64,000 nucleotides of DNA from Pseudohongiella nitratireducens (GTDB lineage Bacteria > Pseudomonadota > Gammaproteobacteria > Pseudomonadales > Pseudohongiellaceae), in contig NZ_LWHM01000021.1 of NCBI RefSeq assembly GCF_001642735.1, forward strand, positions 1 through 64,000. The letters are read 5' to 3'. The notes under the pieces were generated by a model, which made no database searches, was not told the origin of the DNA, and saw only the letters and a list, made by a program, of their open reading frames with translations. This document shows, piece by piece, positions 18,675 through 28,485 of the stretch (positions are counted from its first letter, which is position 1; every line of letters starts with the position of its first letter). Both the position numbers and the translations under genes were made by a program.

Positions 18675-19898
18675 TTATTGCGAGTCAGACAACGTAATCA
18701 GTCCATTTTCTGCCAGGTGATTTGCCCGAACTTCAAGCCAGGCTTCAGCAAAGGCCTCACGGTCTTCTGGTGCGGTTGGCAAGAAAGTATCCCAGGCCTC
18801 TTTAAGGACTTCCTGGCGGTAAAGATTCTGCTGCTGTCGCTCCTCAGCCTCGGGTGTCCAGATGCCAACTTCCTTAAAGTAGCGGATGGCACCTTCGTGA
18901 TACGGGATGAAGGCATTTTCCAGCTGCTGTCCATCGATTCGCCAGCCGTTGGCACCCGGTGCTGAGTTTTTGTATTCATCATAGTGCACGGAAATGACTT
19001 TGGTGATGCCATAAACCATGTCCTCATCCAGGTCAGCCATGGACACCAGCAAGGGATAAGCCGAAGTGAATACTTCAACACCTTCTTCCGGGTCGATAGT
19101 CGGGCCTTGTGTGGCGACATGGGGAACATACCAGGGTAAGCGCTGACGAACACGGGCAATGCCTTCCGGGTTGTCATGCGGGAATGGCACCCAGAACAGG
19201 CCGCGAGGTGAGGTTTCCAGTCGCAGAAACGGGGGAGAGTTGCAGGCACCACCGGCAACATCGGCACGGTTATTGATGACAGCATCGATAGAAGCGTTGT
19301 AACCACCAACTTCCACGCGCTCAACATCGTCCCAGGTTAATCCGGCGTAAGACAGCAGTGCTGTACTGGCATTATTGAGTGATGGTGCGCCTTGTACGAA
19401 GGTCAGACGTTTACCGGCGATGTCCGCCACGGACTCAATGTCGGCGTCTTCAGCAGTCGCGAAACTAAAGGAGCAACTGGTTGAATAGTTTGAGAGTAGA
19501 ACTCGGATTGGCTGTGGCCCCCAGATATGAGAGGCGAAATTGAGAATGCCTTCCTGTGCGTAGACCGCTTCCGATCCCCCAGCGGACATATTGACCCGCC
19601 CGGCTTGAAGTGTGGCCAGGCGAGAGACGTCATTCCGGCCAGGTACGACTCGCAGGTTGACCCCATATTGACGTTGCAGGATATTGCCGATGGCGACAGC
19701 CTGGCTATAGCCGCCAGTGCCGGTTGGATAGGCTGACCAGGCGATGGTACGGGGCATGTTCAATTGCCCGGCAGGTGGGTTTTCGGGTAATTCTTCAACG
19801 CCGCAGGCGGTCAGCAAGGACAGCGATAGCAGTGTAAGTGCGGACAACAGAGGGCGACGGTATAAAAAGCGTCGACGAGGGTGTAGCAAGCTGGCCAT
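18675..19898 (-). CDS. TAXI family TRAP solute-binding lipoprotein
   Basis: This is the extracytoplasmic solute receptor partner of the downstream fused TRAP permease. A lipoprotein signal is visible: basic N-terminus, hydrophobic core and LLTAC lipobox near residue 35. The TAXI signature region follows: AWSAYPTGTGGYSQAVAIG, YGVNLRVVPGRNDVSRLATL and MSAGGSEAVYA. I prefer the second ATG (19898), because the first sits immediately after AGGAG and is too close for use. That gives 407 residues. The 78-bp gap to the permease implies an operon. Confidence 0.88.
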   Translation of the reverse strand: MASLLHPRRRFLYRRPLLSALTLLSLSLLTACGVEELPENPPAGQLNMPRTIAWSAYPTGTGGYSQAVAIGNILQRQYGVNLRVVPGRNDVSRLATLQAGRVNMSAGGSEAVYAQEGILNFASHIWGPQPIRVLLSNYSTSCSFSFATAEDADIESVADIAGKRLTFVQGAPSLNNASTALLSYAGLTWDDVERVEVGGYNASIDAVINNRADVAGGACNSPPFLRLETSPRGLFWVPFPHDNPEGIARVRQRLPWYVPHVATQGPTIDPEEGVEVFTSAYPLLVSMADLDEDMVYGITKVISVHYDEYKNSAPGANGWRIDGQQLENAFIPYHEGAIRYFKEVGIWTPEAEERQQQNLYRQEVLKEAWDTFLPTAPEDREAFAEAWLEVRANHLAENGLITLSDSQ

Positions 19899-19995
19899 AG
19901 GGTCCATTCTCCTGCAGGTGTAAGGATCTCGCGAGTTCCATAATCGCGATGGCTGTCTGCATCAGACAACAATACAACATTCAGGCAGAATAGCG

Positions 19996-20024
19996 CAGCC
20001 ATCTGTGAGAGTACCAGATGGCTG
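19996..20024 (-). terminator. Hairpin after trmB
   Basis: A perfect 10-bp stem (CAGCCATCTG/CAGATGGCTG) with a 9-base loop lies eight bases past the trmB stop. The T-tail on the minus strand is weak (CGCTATTCT). It probably ends the thiS-thiG-trmB transcript. Confidence 0.5.
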
Positions 20025-20032
20025 AGACAGGA

Positions 20033-20821
20033 TTAACTCTTGGGCGGTTCAACCGAGAAGAGGAGGTCCCAGACACCATGGCCGAGCCGCTGGCCGCGAC
20101 GTTCGAACTTGGTTTCGGGGCGTCCGGTATCCTGGGCATACTGGTTTTGGCCAGCCGTGTTATGAAACCCTTGAGCACTTTCCATGACTTCCATCATTTG
20201 TTCGGCATAGTGTTGCCAGTCGGTCGCCAAATGAATAAAACCGCCAGGCGCCAGTTTGCTCTTTAGCTTCTCAATGAAAGCGGGCTGTACCAGGCGCCGC
20301 TTATGGTGTTTTTTCTTGTGCCAGGGATCAGGGAAGAAGATCTGCACGCCTGCCAGGCTGTGATCGGCAATGCAGTTTTGCAGAATTTCTACGGCATCGT
20401 GGCAGTAAATGCGCAGATTGCTGATTTGTTCTGCCTCAATGGCGTGCAGCAATTTGCCCACACCCGGCTTATGTACTTCGATGCCGATATAGTTCAGGTG
20501 AGGATTAGCTTTGGCCATCATGGCCAGGGAGTCGCCCATGCCAAACCCGATCTCCACCACCAGCGGTGCCTCACGTCCAAAGGTCGACTGAACGTCCAGC
20601 GGGCTGCTGGTGTCTTCGATAACATACTTCGACCAATAGTTTGCCAGGGCTTCTTTCTGGGCGGCGGTCAGGCGGCTGGCGCGGATGACATAACTGCGTA
20701 AGGGGCGATGATGCTTCTTGCCCTCAGGTTGCTCAGTTGTATTCGCGTCATTGGCAACCACATCGTCAGTATTTCCAGGCTGATTGGTTTGTGGGTGCTC
20801 ACTTTGCTTGGCGTCAGTCAT
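20033..20821 (-). CDS. trmB: tRNA (guanine-N7)-methyltransferase
   Basis: TrmB methylates N7 of G46 in the tRNA variable loop using SAM. The cofactor loop is VVEIGFGMGDSLAMMA, followed by YIGIEVHKPGVGKLL, and the substrate region IFFPDPWHKKKHHKRRLVQP is characteristic. The C-terminus contains TKFERRGQRLGHGVWDLLF. The protein is 262 residues, with a polar N-terminal extension of about 35 residues rich in Asn, Thr and Gln. Its ATG overlaps the thiG stop (TAATG). The thiS-thiG-trmB order is also known in Pseudomonas. Confidence 0.95.
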   Translation of the reverse strand: MTDAKQSEHPQTNQPGNTDDVVANDANTTEQPEGKKHHRPLRSYVIRASRLTAAQKEALANYWSKYVIEDTSSPLDVQSTFGREAPLVVEIGFGMGDSLAMMAKANPHLNYIGIEVHKPGVGKLLHAIEAEQISNLRIYCHDAVEILQNCIADHSLAGVQIFFPDPWHKKKHHKRRLVQPAFIEKLKSKLAPGGFIHLATDWQHYAEQMMEVMESAQGFHNTAGQNQYAQDTGRPETKFERRGQRLGHGVWDLLFSVEPPKS

Positions 20822-21615
20822 TAAAAGAATGTTCCATCAATCGGTGAGGATGCACTTGCATACAGCTTGCGAGGCATACGGCCAGCCAGCCAGGCTTCGC
20901 GCCCACTTTCTACCGCCAGGCGCATGGCATTAGCCATACGGATGGGGTCACCCGCTTCAGCAATAGCGGTGTTCATCAGTACACCATCGCAACCCAGCTC
21001 CATGGCAACCGTCGCGTCAGATGCAGTACCGACACCCGCATCAACAATAATAGGTACCTGGGCGTTCTCCAGGATCATGCGAATGTTGTAAGGGTTGCGG
21101 ATCCCCAGTCCGGAGCCGATGGGGGCGCCGAGCGGCATGACGGCGATACAGCCAATCTCTTCCAGGCGTTTGGCAATCAGCGGGTCGTCGCTGGTGTAAA
21201 CCATGACGTCAAAGCCATCAGCGACCAGCTCTTGTGCCGCGACCAGTGTTTCCGTCACATTAGGGTACAGCGTCTTCTGGTCACCCAGGACTTCCAGTTT
21301 GACCAGCGAATGGCCATCCAGCAGTTCCCTTGCCATGCGACAGGTGCGCACGGCATCGGCCGCGTTATAGCAACCGGCCGTGTTAGGTAAAATGGTGTAC
21401 TTTTCTGGAGAAATCACATCCAGCAGGTTGGGCTCACCTTTGTTCTGTCCCAGGTTGACGCGACGAATCGCGACCGTAATCATTTCAGCGCCGCTGGCTT
21501 CAAGTGCCTGCAGGTTCTGATCAAAGTCTGTGTATTTGCCGCTGCCAACGATCAGTCTTGACTGATAGGTTTTTCCCGCGAGTACCAGGGGTGTATCTTG
21601 CTTTTGCGTAGTCAT
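20821..21615 (-). CDS. thiG: Thiazole synthase ThiG
   Basis: ThiG forms the thiazole phosphate ring of thiamine from deoxyxylulose phosphate, dehydroglycine and ThiS-thiocarboxylate. The TIM barrel shows [45 protein letters not shown] and [20 protein letters not shown], then [14 protein letters not shown]. The length of 264 is normal. The conserved lysine of the Schiff base is expected in LVKLEVLGD. It follows thiS by 86 bp and is coupled to trmB. Confidence 0.96.
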   Translation of the reverse strand: MTTQKQDTPLVLAGKTYQSRLIVGSGKYTDFDQNLQALEASGAEMITVAIRRVNLGQNKGEPNLLDVISPEKYTILPNTAGCYNAADAVRTCRMARELLDGHSLVKLEVLGDQKTLYPNVTETLVAAQELVADGFDVMVYTSDDPLIAKRLEEIGCIAVMPLGAPIGSGLGIRNPYNIRMILENAQVPIIVDAGVGTASDATVAMELGCDGVLMNTAIAEAGDPIRMANAMRLAVESGREAWLAGRMPRKLYASASSPIDGTFF

Positions 21616-21701
21616 GCCTTGTCCTGCGAATGCATTAAAAAATGTATTGCTGCGGCACTCATATCACAAATCAGTGCCACCTTAAGAATCTCGTCAACAG
21701 T

Positions 21702-21902
21702 TCAACCGCCACCGATGGCGTGAACGATCTCGATTTTGTCGCCATCATGCAGTAAATGTTGCTTATGTTGGCTTCGAGGGATGATTTCCTGGTTGATTTC
21801 AACGGCAACACGGCCGCGTGTCATATCCAGTAATTCCAGTAATGCGACGAGTGTGCTGCCGTCTGGTAATTCGCGTTCATCGCCATTAATCGTCACTTTC
21901 AT
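21702..21902 (-). CDS. thiS: Sulfur carrier protein ThiS
   Basis: ThiS is a ubiquitin-like carrier whose C-terminal Gly-Gly is adenylated and thiocarboxylated to donate sulfur to ThiG. The 66-residue sequence ends IVHAIGGG, the required tail. Family stretches are MKVTINGDERELPDG and VAVEINQEIIPRSQH. It lies 16 bp after the DUF423 gene and upstream of thiG, all on the minus strand. Confidence 0.94.
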   Translation of the reverse strand: MKVTINGDERELPDGSTLVALLELLDMTRGRVAVEINQEIIPRSQHKQHLLHDGDKIEIVHAIGGG

Positions 21903-21918
21903 GTTGCTACCACTGTGT

Positions 21919-22299
21919 CTATGCGTTGCGTGTCATCAGCATGGCTGCGACCAGCAGCCCCCAGCCAATGATAAAACCCAGGCCACCGATTGGGGTGATG
22001 GCGCCCAGCCAGCGTACACCGGTCAGGCTCAGGATATAAAGACTGCCAGAGAAAATGATGATACCGGCCAGAAAGGCCCAGCCACTGGCCCGCAGCAGGG
22101 CTGAATCGCCATAGTGCAGACACAGAATGCCAACGCCAAACAAAGCCAGGGCGTGGTACATCTGATATTGCACACCGGTTTGATAGATTGCCATCAGATC
22201 GGCAGGCATTCGGTCTCGCAGTCCGTGTGCGCCAAACGCACCGAGAATGACGCCGAGCAGGCCATTGATGGCAGCGATGGCAATAAAGACGGATGGCAT
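21919..22299 (-). CDS. DUF423 (YgdD-type) inner-membrane protein
   Basis: A 126-residue membrane protein with about four hydrophobic helices. The N-terminus MPSVFIAIAAINGLLGVILG with GAFGAHGLRDRM is the DUF423 signature, and YQTGVQYQMYHALALFGVGI also fits. Function is unknown in this family. I chose the ATG with AGGAG upstream; the longer upstream frame overlaps the rpoH terminator. It precedes thiS by 16 bp and probably shares its transcript. Confidence 0.85.
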   Translation of the reverse strand: MPSVFIAIAAINGLLGVILGAFGAHGLRDRMPADLMAIYQTGVQYQMYHALALFGVGILCLHYGDSALLRASGWAFLAGIIIFSGSLYILSLTGVRWLGAITPIGGLGFIIGWGLLVAAMLMTRNA

Positions 22300-22391
22300 G
22301 GTGTTCTCCTGAGTATTAAAAATTGCCGGGCGCAATTTTTTACGTTGCACTGGCAATCGCCAAACGGGTGGCCCCCAGGGATGGAGGCGAT

Positions 22392-22417
22392 AAAAAAGCC
22401 GCTGGGTAAGCAGCGGC
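22392..22417 (-). terminator. Rho-independent terminator after rpoH
   Basis: The stem GCCGCTG (22398-22404) pairs with CAGCGGC (22411-22417) around a 6-base loop. On the minus strand it is followed by six T (22392-22397). It lies about 90 bp downstream of rpoH and upstream of the DUF423 gene. It therefore separates rpoH from the thi genes. Confidence 0.88.
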
Positions 22418-22507
22418 TTTGATGGATCAATCAGCGTTTCCTGGAAACACGCCAGGTACATCAAGCCGGTATGAAGCTGTCCGGATTGGCCCCGGTCAGA
22501 AAACGGC

Positions 22508-23383
22508 TCAGGCCAACATGACGCCTTTGACTTTTTTCATGGCGTTTTGCTCCAACTGGCGGATGCGCTCAGCGGAAACGCCATATTTGGCGGCCAGTTC
22601 ATGCAATGTGGCTTTCGGTTCTGATAGCCAGCGGCTGCTGATAATGTCACGACTGCGCTCGTCGAGTTCACTCATGGCCAGATGCAGTTTGTTGTTCTGC
22701 GCCTCTTCCCATTGCGACTCTTCCACTTCACGGGCGACATCAGAGTTGCTGTCTTCCAGATAATAAGCGGGTGCCTGGAATGACTCGTCGTCGTTAGCCT
22801 CAGGGTCGACATCAAAGGCTTTGTCAAAAGAAGCCATGCGGCCTTCCATTTGGCGAACCACGTTGGGGTCGACTCCCAGGTCCTTGGCGACGGCTTCTGT
22901 TTCGTCGTTGTTCAGCCAGCCCAGGGACTTCTTGGCGCTGCGCAGGTTAAAGAACAGCTTGCGCTGTGCCTTGGTGGTGGCAATCTTGACGATGCGCCAG
23001 TTGCGCAGGATGAACTCGTGCATTTCTGCCTTGATCCAGTGCACGGCAAACGAAACCAGACGCACGCCCATTTCCGGGTTGAAGCGCTTCACGGCTTTCA
23101 TCAGGCCAACATTGCCTTCCTGAATCAGGTCAGCCTGGGACAGACCGTAGCCTGAATAACTGCGGGCAAGGTGGACCACGAAGCGCAGATGTGCCATAAC
23201 CAGATGCCGGGCGGCCTCGAGGTTGTCTTCGTAGTAGTACTGTTTCGCCAGATCCAGCTCTTCCTCCGCGGTTAATACGGGGACGCTGTTGACAGAGGCT
23301 ATATAAGCCGTGAGGTCACGACCCGGAACAGCCGGGCTGGCCAGTTGTAAACTCTTTCCTGCCATCATATTCTCTGTGGTCAT
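22508..23383 (-). CDS. rpoH: Heat-shock sigma factor RpoH (sigma-32)
   Basis: RpoH directs RNA polymerase to heat-shock promoters. Region 2 contains [20 protein letters not shown] and [20 protein letters not shown], followed by [20 protein letters not shown], which includes the RpoH box type sequence. Region 4 has the helix-turn-helix [21 protein letters not shown] prefer the ATG at 23383, with GGA upstream, giving 291 residues; a GTG 15 bases earlier is an alternative. The nearby ftsX-ftsE-ftsY cluster is the classical rpoH neighbourhood. Confidence 0.95.
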   Translation of the reverse strand: MTTENMMAGKSLQLASPAVPGRDLTAYIASVNSVPVLTAEEELDLAKQYYYEDNLEAARHLVMAHLRFVVHLARSYSGYGLSQADLIQEGNVGLMKAVKRFNPEMGVRLVSFAVHWIKAEMHEFILRNWRIVKIATTKAQRKLFFNLRSAKKSLGWLNNDETEAVAKDLGVDPNVVRQMEGRMASFDKAFDVDPEANDDESFQAPAYYLEDSNSDVAREVEESQWEEAQNNKLHLAMSELDERSRDIISSRWLSEPKATLHELAAKYGVSAERIRQLEQNAMKKVKGVMLA

Positions 23384-23432
23384 ATCACTAGATTCCACTT
23401 AAATAACTGATGTTGAATCTTTACCAAACACT

Positions 23433-23441
23433 ATTTTAGCA
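23433..23441 (-). promoter_or_regulatory. Possible rpoH extended -10 box
   Basis: On the minus strand the sequence TGCTAAAAT lies about 50 bp upstream of the rpoH start and fits an extended -10 element (TGn plus TAAAAT). No convincing -35 box was found at 17 bp. Confidence 0.3.
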
Positions 23442-23452
23442 CGTTTTATTAC

Positions 23453-25579
23453 ATGAGTGATCACCCTATGTCCAGTATCTTTTTACATCCCCTCAAGCGC
23501 CTGGCAGTCGGCTCCATCACATTAACGCTGCTGGCCTGTTCTCAGGACCTCTCACAAACATCCAGTCCCGGCAACAATTCAGACGTACCGGTGTCGATAA
23601 GCGCTGCTAACACTAGCGAGAGCGGCCAGGCAGGGCTTGGTATCAATCCGGATAACATGGATCGTTCGGCGCGTCCCCAGGACGATTTTTATCGTTTCGT
23701 GAACGGGGGCTGGGACGATAGCACTGAAATTCCAGAAGATCGTTCACGTTGGGGTAGTTTTGATGAGCTTAATGAGAGGGCTGATCAACGTGTTCTGGCA
23801 ATTTTGCGAGATTTGGCAACCGGTGAAATCGAAGATACCGAAGAAACAGCCAAGATGGCTGATATCTTCAATGCCTACATGGATGAGGAGCGAATTGAGT
23901 CGCTGGGTACAGAGCCGCTGACAGATGAGTTGGCCGATATCGATGATATTGCCAGTTATGCAGATCTGCTGGCTTACTGGGCGGCTGCACGCTCCAACGG
24001 CTTAACAGCGCCTTTTAGCTTTGCGATCACCCAGGATCAGCAACAATCCGATCAATACATCACGCTGTTCTACCAGAGCGGCCTGGGCATGCCTGACAGG
24101 GAATATTATCTGGGCGAAGAGGCGCGTTTCACGGAGATTCGGGAGAGCTATCGGGCTCACATTGCGACATTGTTCGAACTGGCCGGGCTGGAAGAGCCAG
24201 AGTTGGCTGCCGGGCAGATTCTGACACTGGAAACCCAACTGGCTGAGCAGCACTGGACTCGCGTACAAAACCGGGATCGGACGGCGACCTATAACCGTAT
24301 GACACCTGATGAGCTGGCCAGCCAGGCGGCAGGTATTGACTGGGATCAATACCTTGCCAATTCAGGGCTGCCAGATATTGATGCCATGGTTGTGATGCAG
24401 CCGGATTACCTGCAGGCGGTGGGCGAGATCTGGCAGGACATTCCGTTATCACATTGGCAAAACTATCAACGCTATCACCTGCTGCGAACCTCGGCCCAGT
24501 ATATGAGCGATGAGTTCATGATGGCGCACTTTGATTTCTTTGGTCGCGAACTGAGTGGTCAGCCAGCACCTCGGTCACGCGTGCGCCGTGCCGGTGACCT
24601 GGTTGAAAACCTGATGGGTTTTGCGGTGGGCAAGGTCTATGTTGACCGTCATTTCCGCCCGGAAGCCAAAGCAAGGATGGAAGACCTGGTGGATAATTTG
24701 CTGGCCTCTTTTGAAGTCGCCATCAATGACCTGGAGTGGATGAGTGAATCGACCAAGGTTGAGGCCCAGGAAAAACTGGCCAAGCTCAATACCAAGATCG
24801 CCTATCCTGATGTCTGGCGCGATTATGAGTGCCTGCAGACCGACCCTGCGCAACTGCTGGAGACCGTTAAGCGTTCGGCTGCCTGTGAATTTCAGCGCAA
24901 TGTTGATCGGCTGGGTCAGCCAGTGGATCGTGATGAATGGGGTATGACGCCGCAGACAGTGAATGCTTACTACTCGCCTACGATGAATGAAATCGTGTTC
25001 CCGGCGGGCATTCTGCAGCCCCCTTTCTTTAACATGGAAGCAGATGATGCCATTAACTATGGCGCTATCGGGGCCGTGATCGGCCATGAAATCACGCATG
25101 CCTTTGATGACCAGGGTCGGCGTTCAGACGGTGATGGTAATTTGCGTGACTGGTGGGCACCGGGTGATGAGGTGCAGTTTCGCGAGCGCGCCCAGCTCAT
25201 GATCGATCAATATGATGCCTATGAGCCGATTGAAGGGATGCACATACAGGGGGCATTGTCGCTGGGTGAAAACATTGCAGACCTGGGCGGGCTGACAGTG
25301 TCTTACCAGGCCTGGCAACGCAGCCTTGATGGGCAAGAAGCTCCGGTCATCGATGGTTACACCGGGCCGCAGCGTTTTTTCCTTGGTTATGGGCAGATCT
25401 GGCGTGCCAAGTACCGTGATGATGCCATGCGTCGCCAGTTGACCACCGGGCCGCACTCTCCACCGATGTTTCGGGTGCGTGGAACACTCTCCAACATGCC
25501 TGAGTTTTATGAAGCATTTGGCGTGGAAGTGGATGATGGTATGCACCGTCCGGAAGCGCTGCGGGTCAAGATTTGGTGA
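23453..25579 (+). CDS. M13 family metallopeptidase lipoprotein
   Basis: M13 (neprilysin/PepO-like) zinc peptidases cut short peptides. The zinc motif HEITH begins at residue 545 in VIGHEITHAFDDQGRRSD, and the third ligand motif is ENIADLGG at residue 606. NAYYSPTMNEIVFPAGILQP is also conserved. The N-terminus has a lipobox (LTLLACS), so the enzyme is probably anchored in the periplasm. The length of 708 is normal. The last 14 bases overlap the convergent ftsX 3' end. The gene separates rpoH from ftsX, which are usually adjacent. Confidence 0.93.
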   Translation: MSDHPMSSIFLHPLKRLAVGSITLTLLACSQDLSQTSSPGNNSDVPVSISAANTSESGQAGLGINPDNMDRSARPQDDFYRFVNGGWDDSTEIPEDRSRWGSFDELNERADQRVLAILRDLATGEIEDTEETAKMADIFNAYMDEERIESLGTEPLTDELADIDDIASYADLLAYWAAARSNGLTAPFSFAITQDQQQSDQYITLFYQSGLGMPDREYYLGEEARFTEIRESYRAHIATLFELAGLEEPELAAGQILTLETQLAEQHWTRVQNRDRTATYNRMTPDELASQAAGIDWDQYLANSGLPDIDAMVVMQPDYLQAVGEIWQDIPLSHWQNYQRYHLLRTSAQYMSDEFMMAHFDFFGRELSGQPAPRSRVRRAGDLVENLMGFAVGKVYVDRHFRPEAKARMEDLVDNLLASFEVAINDLEWMSESTKVEAQEKLAKLNTKIAYPDVWRDYECLQTDPAQLLETVKRSAACEFQRNVDRLGQPVDRDEWGMTPQTVNAYYSPTMNEIVFPAGILQPPFFNMEADDAINYGAIGAVIGHEITHAFDDQGRRSDGDGNLRDWWAPGDEVQFRERAQLMIDQYDAYEPIEGMHIQGALSLGENIADLGGLTVSYQAWQRSLDGQEAPVIDGYTGPQRFFLGYGQIWRAKYRDDAMRRQLTTGPHSPPMFRVRGTLSNMPEFYEAFGVEVDDGMHRPEALRVKIW

Positions 25580-26531
25580 GGTGACGAGACACCGAAATAC
25601 GGGCACCCAGCCAGCCGAGCAATGCGCTACCCAGCAGCAGGCTCAGGCTGGCTTGCCAGCCCAGGCCGATCAGTTGGTATTCACTACCGTAGAAGCCTAA
25701 CAAAGCGCTGGCGGGCTCGTGAATAAAAAGCAGCATCAGTGCCAGCAGAATCCAGGCGATGACACCGCCGAGGAATCCATAGCACAATCCCAGCCAGAGG
25801 AATGGTCGGGCCATGTATTGTCGAGTAGCGCCGATCAGGTTCATGACCTGAATTTCATCACTGCGGTTGGCGATGATCGTGCGAATACTGTTGCCAACTA
25901 TAAACAGCACAGCCATGGCCAGCACAGCGACAAGCACCAGCACAATACGATCGCCAAGCATAAGTATCTGCTCCAGCCGGATTAACCACTGCTCGTCTAC
26001 CTGAACGAGATCAATCAGCTCGTTTGCTGACAGCTCTTCAGCCAGAGCATTGATATCTGTCAGTCCGCTGGCTGGCAGGTGGATATCCAGACTGGCTGGC
26101 AAGGGATTTTCTTCCAGGTTGCTCATTACATCACCGAGGCCTGACCAGTCAGCAAAGTCACGCATTGCCTGTTCCGTTGAGATGTAATTGACGACATTGA
26201 TCCGGTCGTCTGTCTGCAATGAGTTGACCAGTGACAGGTGATCAGCGTCACTGGTTGCATCGTGAAAGTAAGCAGTGATCTGACCTGTTTCTGTCAGACG
26301 ATTACCGAATTGTGCGAGATTGCTGCCGAGGACGTACAGAAGAGCAGGCAAGAGCAGGGCGACGCCAATAACCATCAGTGTCATGAAAGTATTAACAGGC
26401 TGACTGAAGAGACGCTGTAAAGCATCTTTGGCACACAGCCAGTGCTGTCGCAGCCATTCCCCAGGCGATACTCGCAGTTTGCCTGAGGCGGCTCGGGAAG
26501 GAGCACTTTTGCGGGTGCGACTTGCTTTCAT
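25566..26531 (-). CDS. ftsX: Cell division protein FtsX
   Basis: FtsX is the permease-like partner of FtsE and activates periplasmic cell-wall hydrolases at the septum. The 321-residue protein has a basic cytoplasmic N-terminus, one helix (VNTFMTLMVIGVALLLPALL), a periplasmic loop of about 120 residues, then three more helices including VLVLVAVLAMAVLFIVGNSI. RSDEIQVMNLIGATRQYMAR is the conserved FtsX segment. Its ATG overlaps the ftsE stop by four bases (ATGA). Confidence 0.95.
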   Translation of the reverse strand: MKASRTRKSAPSRAASGKLRVSPGEWLRQHWLCAKDALQRLFSQPVNTFMTLMVIGVALLLPALLYVLGSNLAQFGNRLTETGQITAYFHDATSDADHLSLVNSLQTDDRINVVNYISTEQAMRDFADWSGLGDVMSNLEENPLPASLDIHLPASGLTDINALAEELSANELIDLVQVDEQWLIRLEQILMLGDRIVLVLVAVLAMAVLFIVGNSIRTIIANRSDEIQVMNLIGATRQYMARPFLWLGLCYGFLGGVIAWILLALMLLFIHEPASALLGFYGSEYQLIGLGWQASLSLLLGSALLGWLGARISVSRHLTKS

Positions 26532-27220
26532 GATGAGCCAGCTCCCTGGCGACTGGGGTGTTGTTCATCCCTGATCAGGCGACCATTATCCAGGGTCAGC
26601 ATACGGTGGCGCAGTCGGGTGATCAGCGCCAGATCGTGACTGGCGATCAGCATGCTGACGCCGATCTGATTGAACTGCTCGAACAGTTTCATGATATCCG
26701 CAGCCAGTTCTGGGTCCAGGTTGCCGGTCGGTTCGTCTGCCAGCAGGATCTGTGGTCGGTTGACTACGGCTCGGGCAATACCGACGCGTTGCTGCTCGCC
26801 GCCAGACAGGGCAATGGGATTCATTTTTTCCTTGCTGAGCAGGCCGACTTTGTCGAGTGCGGCGCGCACACGTCGGGCGGCATCCGCTTCGCGATAACCG
26901 TCAATGCGCAGCGGCAGCGCAACGTTTTCATACACGCTGCGGTCGTAAAGCAACTGGTGATCCTGAAAGACCACGCCGATGCGGCGGCGATAGAAAGGGA
27001 TTTGTTTGTCGGAAATCCGCTGGATGTTGCGACCACTCACCAGGATTTGTCCCTGGCTCAGGGATTCAGTTCGCATGATGCACTTCAGCAAAGTACTCTT
27101 GCCTGCGCCAGAGCGGCCGGTGAGGAAAGCCATTTCGCCACGTTCCAGCTCAAAGCTGACTTGCTTCAGGGCTTCATGGCCACCCGGGTAGCGTTGGCTG
27201 ACCTCATCAAAGCGAATCAT
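26528..27220 (-). CDS. ftsE: Cell division ATP-binding protein FtsE
   Basis: FtsE is the ABC ATPase of the FtsEX complex. Walker A is GRSGAGKST, the signature is ALSGGEQQRVGIARAVVN and Walker B is ILLADEPTGNLD; the switch His is in IASHDLAL. The start at MIRFDEVSQRYPGG is chosen because family members begin there; it lies within the last 14 bases of ftsY. That gives 230 residues. The longer upstream frame is inside ftsY and is not expected to be translated. Confidence 0.96.
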   Translation of the reverse strand: MIRFDEVSQRYPGGHEALKQVSFELERGEMAFLTGRSGAGKSTLLKCIMRTESLSQGQILVSGRNIQRISDKQIPFYRRRIGVVFQDHQLLYDRSVYENVALPLRIDGYREADAARRVRAALDKVGLLSKEKMNPIALSGGEQQRVGIARAVVNRPQILLADEPTGNLDPELAADIMKLFEQFNQIGVSMLIASHDLALITRLRHRMLTLDNGRLIRDEQHPSRQGAGSS

Positions 27221-28322
27221 CTTGTTTGCCGGCCTCTGGTGTGTCTCCCTGTGAGCCAAAGAGAGCGGCGACAAAGTCGTCGGCATCAAAGGGGCGGAGA
27301 TCTTCTGCCTGTTCGCCGACACCGATGAAACGGATAGGTAGCTGCATGGCTTTGGCAATGGCAAACACGACGCCGCCTTTGGCCGTGCCATCCAGTTTGG
27401 TCAGCGTCAGTCCGCTGAGGTTAACGGCGTCATTGAAACTTTTGGCCTGACTCAGGGCATTCTGACCTGTGGTGGCATCCAGCACCAACATCACTTCGTG
27501 AGGCAGGGACTCATCCTGTTTGCGCAGCACACGGACTATTTTTTCCAGCTCCTGCATCAGGTTGGCTTTGTTGTGCAGGCGGCCCGCGGTATCGGCGATC
27601 AAGACATCCATGCCACGTGCTTTGGCTGACTGATAGGCATCATAAATTACAGAAGCGCTGTCTGAGCCTGTTGCCTGAGCGACGACTGGCACATTGTTGC
27701 GATCACCCCAGACCTGCAGTTGTTCCACGGCTGCTGCCCGGAAGGTATCGCCCGCGGCCAGCATGACTTTGCGGTTCTCGCCCAGATACCGTTTTGCCAG
27801 TTTGCCGATGGTGGTGGTCTTGCCAACACCGTTGACGCCCACAATCAGAATAACAAAGGGTTTGTGGTTGCTGTTAATTGCCAGTGGCGCAGTGCAAGGG
27901 TCAAGTATGGAGCGCAGTTCGCTACGCAGCTGAGTCATCAGCGCATCCGCATCATTGAGCTCCTTGCGCTTCATTTTGGCCGTGAGTGATGAAATAACCT
28001 GATCTGTCGCTTCTATGCCGACATCAGCTGTTAAAAGCTGCATTTCAATGTCATCTAGCAGGTCCGCATCAATGGTCTTACGGCCCATGACCAGAGAGCT
28101 CAGGCCTTCAGCGAGATTATTGCGGGTGCGGCTTAGTCCCTGCTTCAGACGACCAAAAAAACCGCTGGGTTTGGCTGCTGGTGATGAGTCAGTGTCAGGC
28201 GAATTGGTATCAGGGGCTGCGGTTTCAGCCGGGACATCGGTAGCTGAAGCTTCAGGCTTGCCTTCTTCTTCAGGTGATTTTGGCTTCTTGCCAAGTTTTC
28301 CAAGACCAAACATATATTGCAT
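27207..28322 (-). CDS. ftsY: Signal recognition particle receptor FtsY
   Basis: FtsY is the SRP receptor GTPase that docks ribosomes at the inner membrane. The N-terminal 75 residues are acidic, rich in Glu, Ser and Pro, as in other FtsY A domains but short. The NG domain has GVNGVGKTTTIGKLAKRY, the DTAGRLHNK loop, and TKLDGTAKGGVVFAIA. The length is 371. The drawn start is the first ATG; MFGLGKLG three codons on is a likely alternative. It is the first gene of ftsY-ftsE-ftsX and divergent from rsmD. Confidence 0.95.
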   Translation of the reverse strand: MQYMFGLGKLGKKPKSPEEEGKPEASATDVPAETAAPDTNSPDTDSSPAAKPSGFFGRLKQGLSRTRNNLAEGLSSLVMGRKTIDADLLDDIEMQLLTADVGIEATDQVISSLTAKMKRKELNDADALMTQLRSELRSILDPCTAPLAINSNHKPFVILIVGVNGVGKTTTIGKLAKRYLGENRKVMLAAGDTFRAAAVEQLQVWGDRNNVPVVAQATGSDSASVIYDAYQSAKARGMDVLIADTAGRLHNKANLMQELEKIVRVLRKQDESLPHEVMLVLDATTGQNALSQAKSFNDAVNLSGLTLTKLDGTAKGGVVFAIAKAMQLPIRFIGVGEQAEDLRPFDADDFVAALFGSQGDTPEAGKQDDSL

Positions 28323-28485
28323 TCTCGAGCGCGGAACAGGCGATGGCGTAGTCTAGCATTTGCTATGTGTGCCGTCATCGCTGCTCTGGGTACTTTGCTG
28401 GATGTGTTTTGTGGTGTGCGTCGTCAACCTTGTGCGGTGCTGCTATTATGCACCGCATTCTGTTCCACTCTTACACCGGATACAC

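Noticed and set aside
28360-28485. Upstream extension of rsmD
   Set aside because: The Cys- and Val-rich extra 42 residues are unlike the family; the ATG at 28486 fits known starts.
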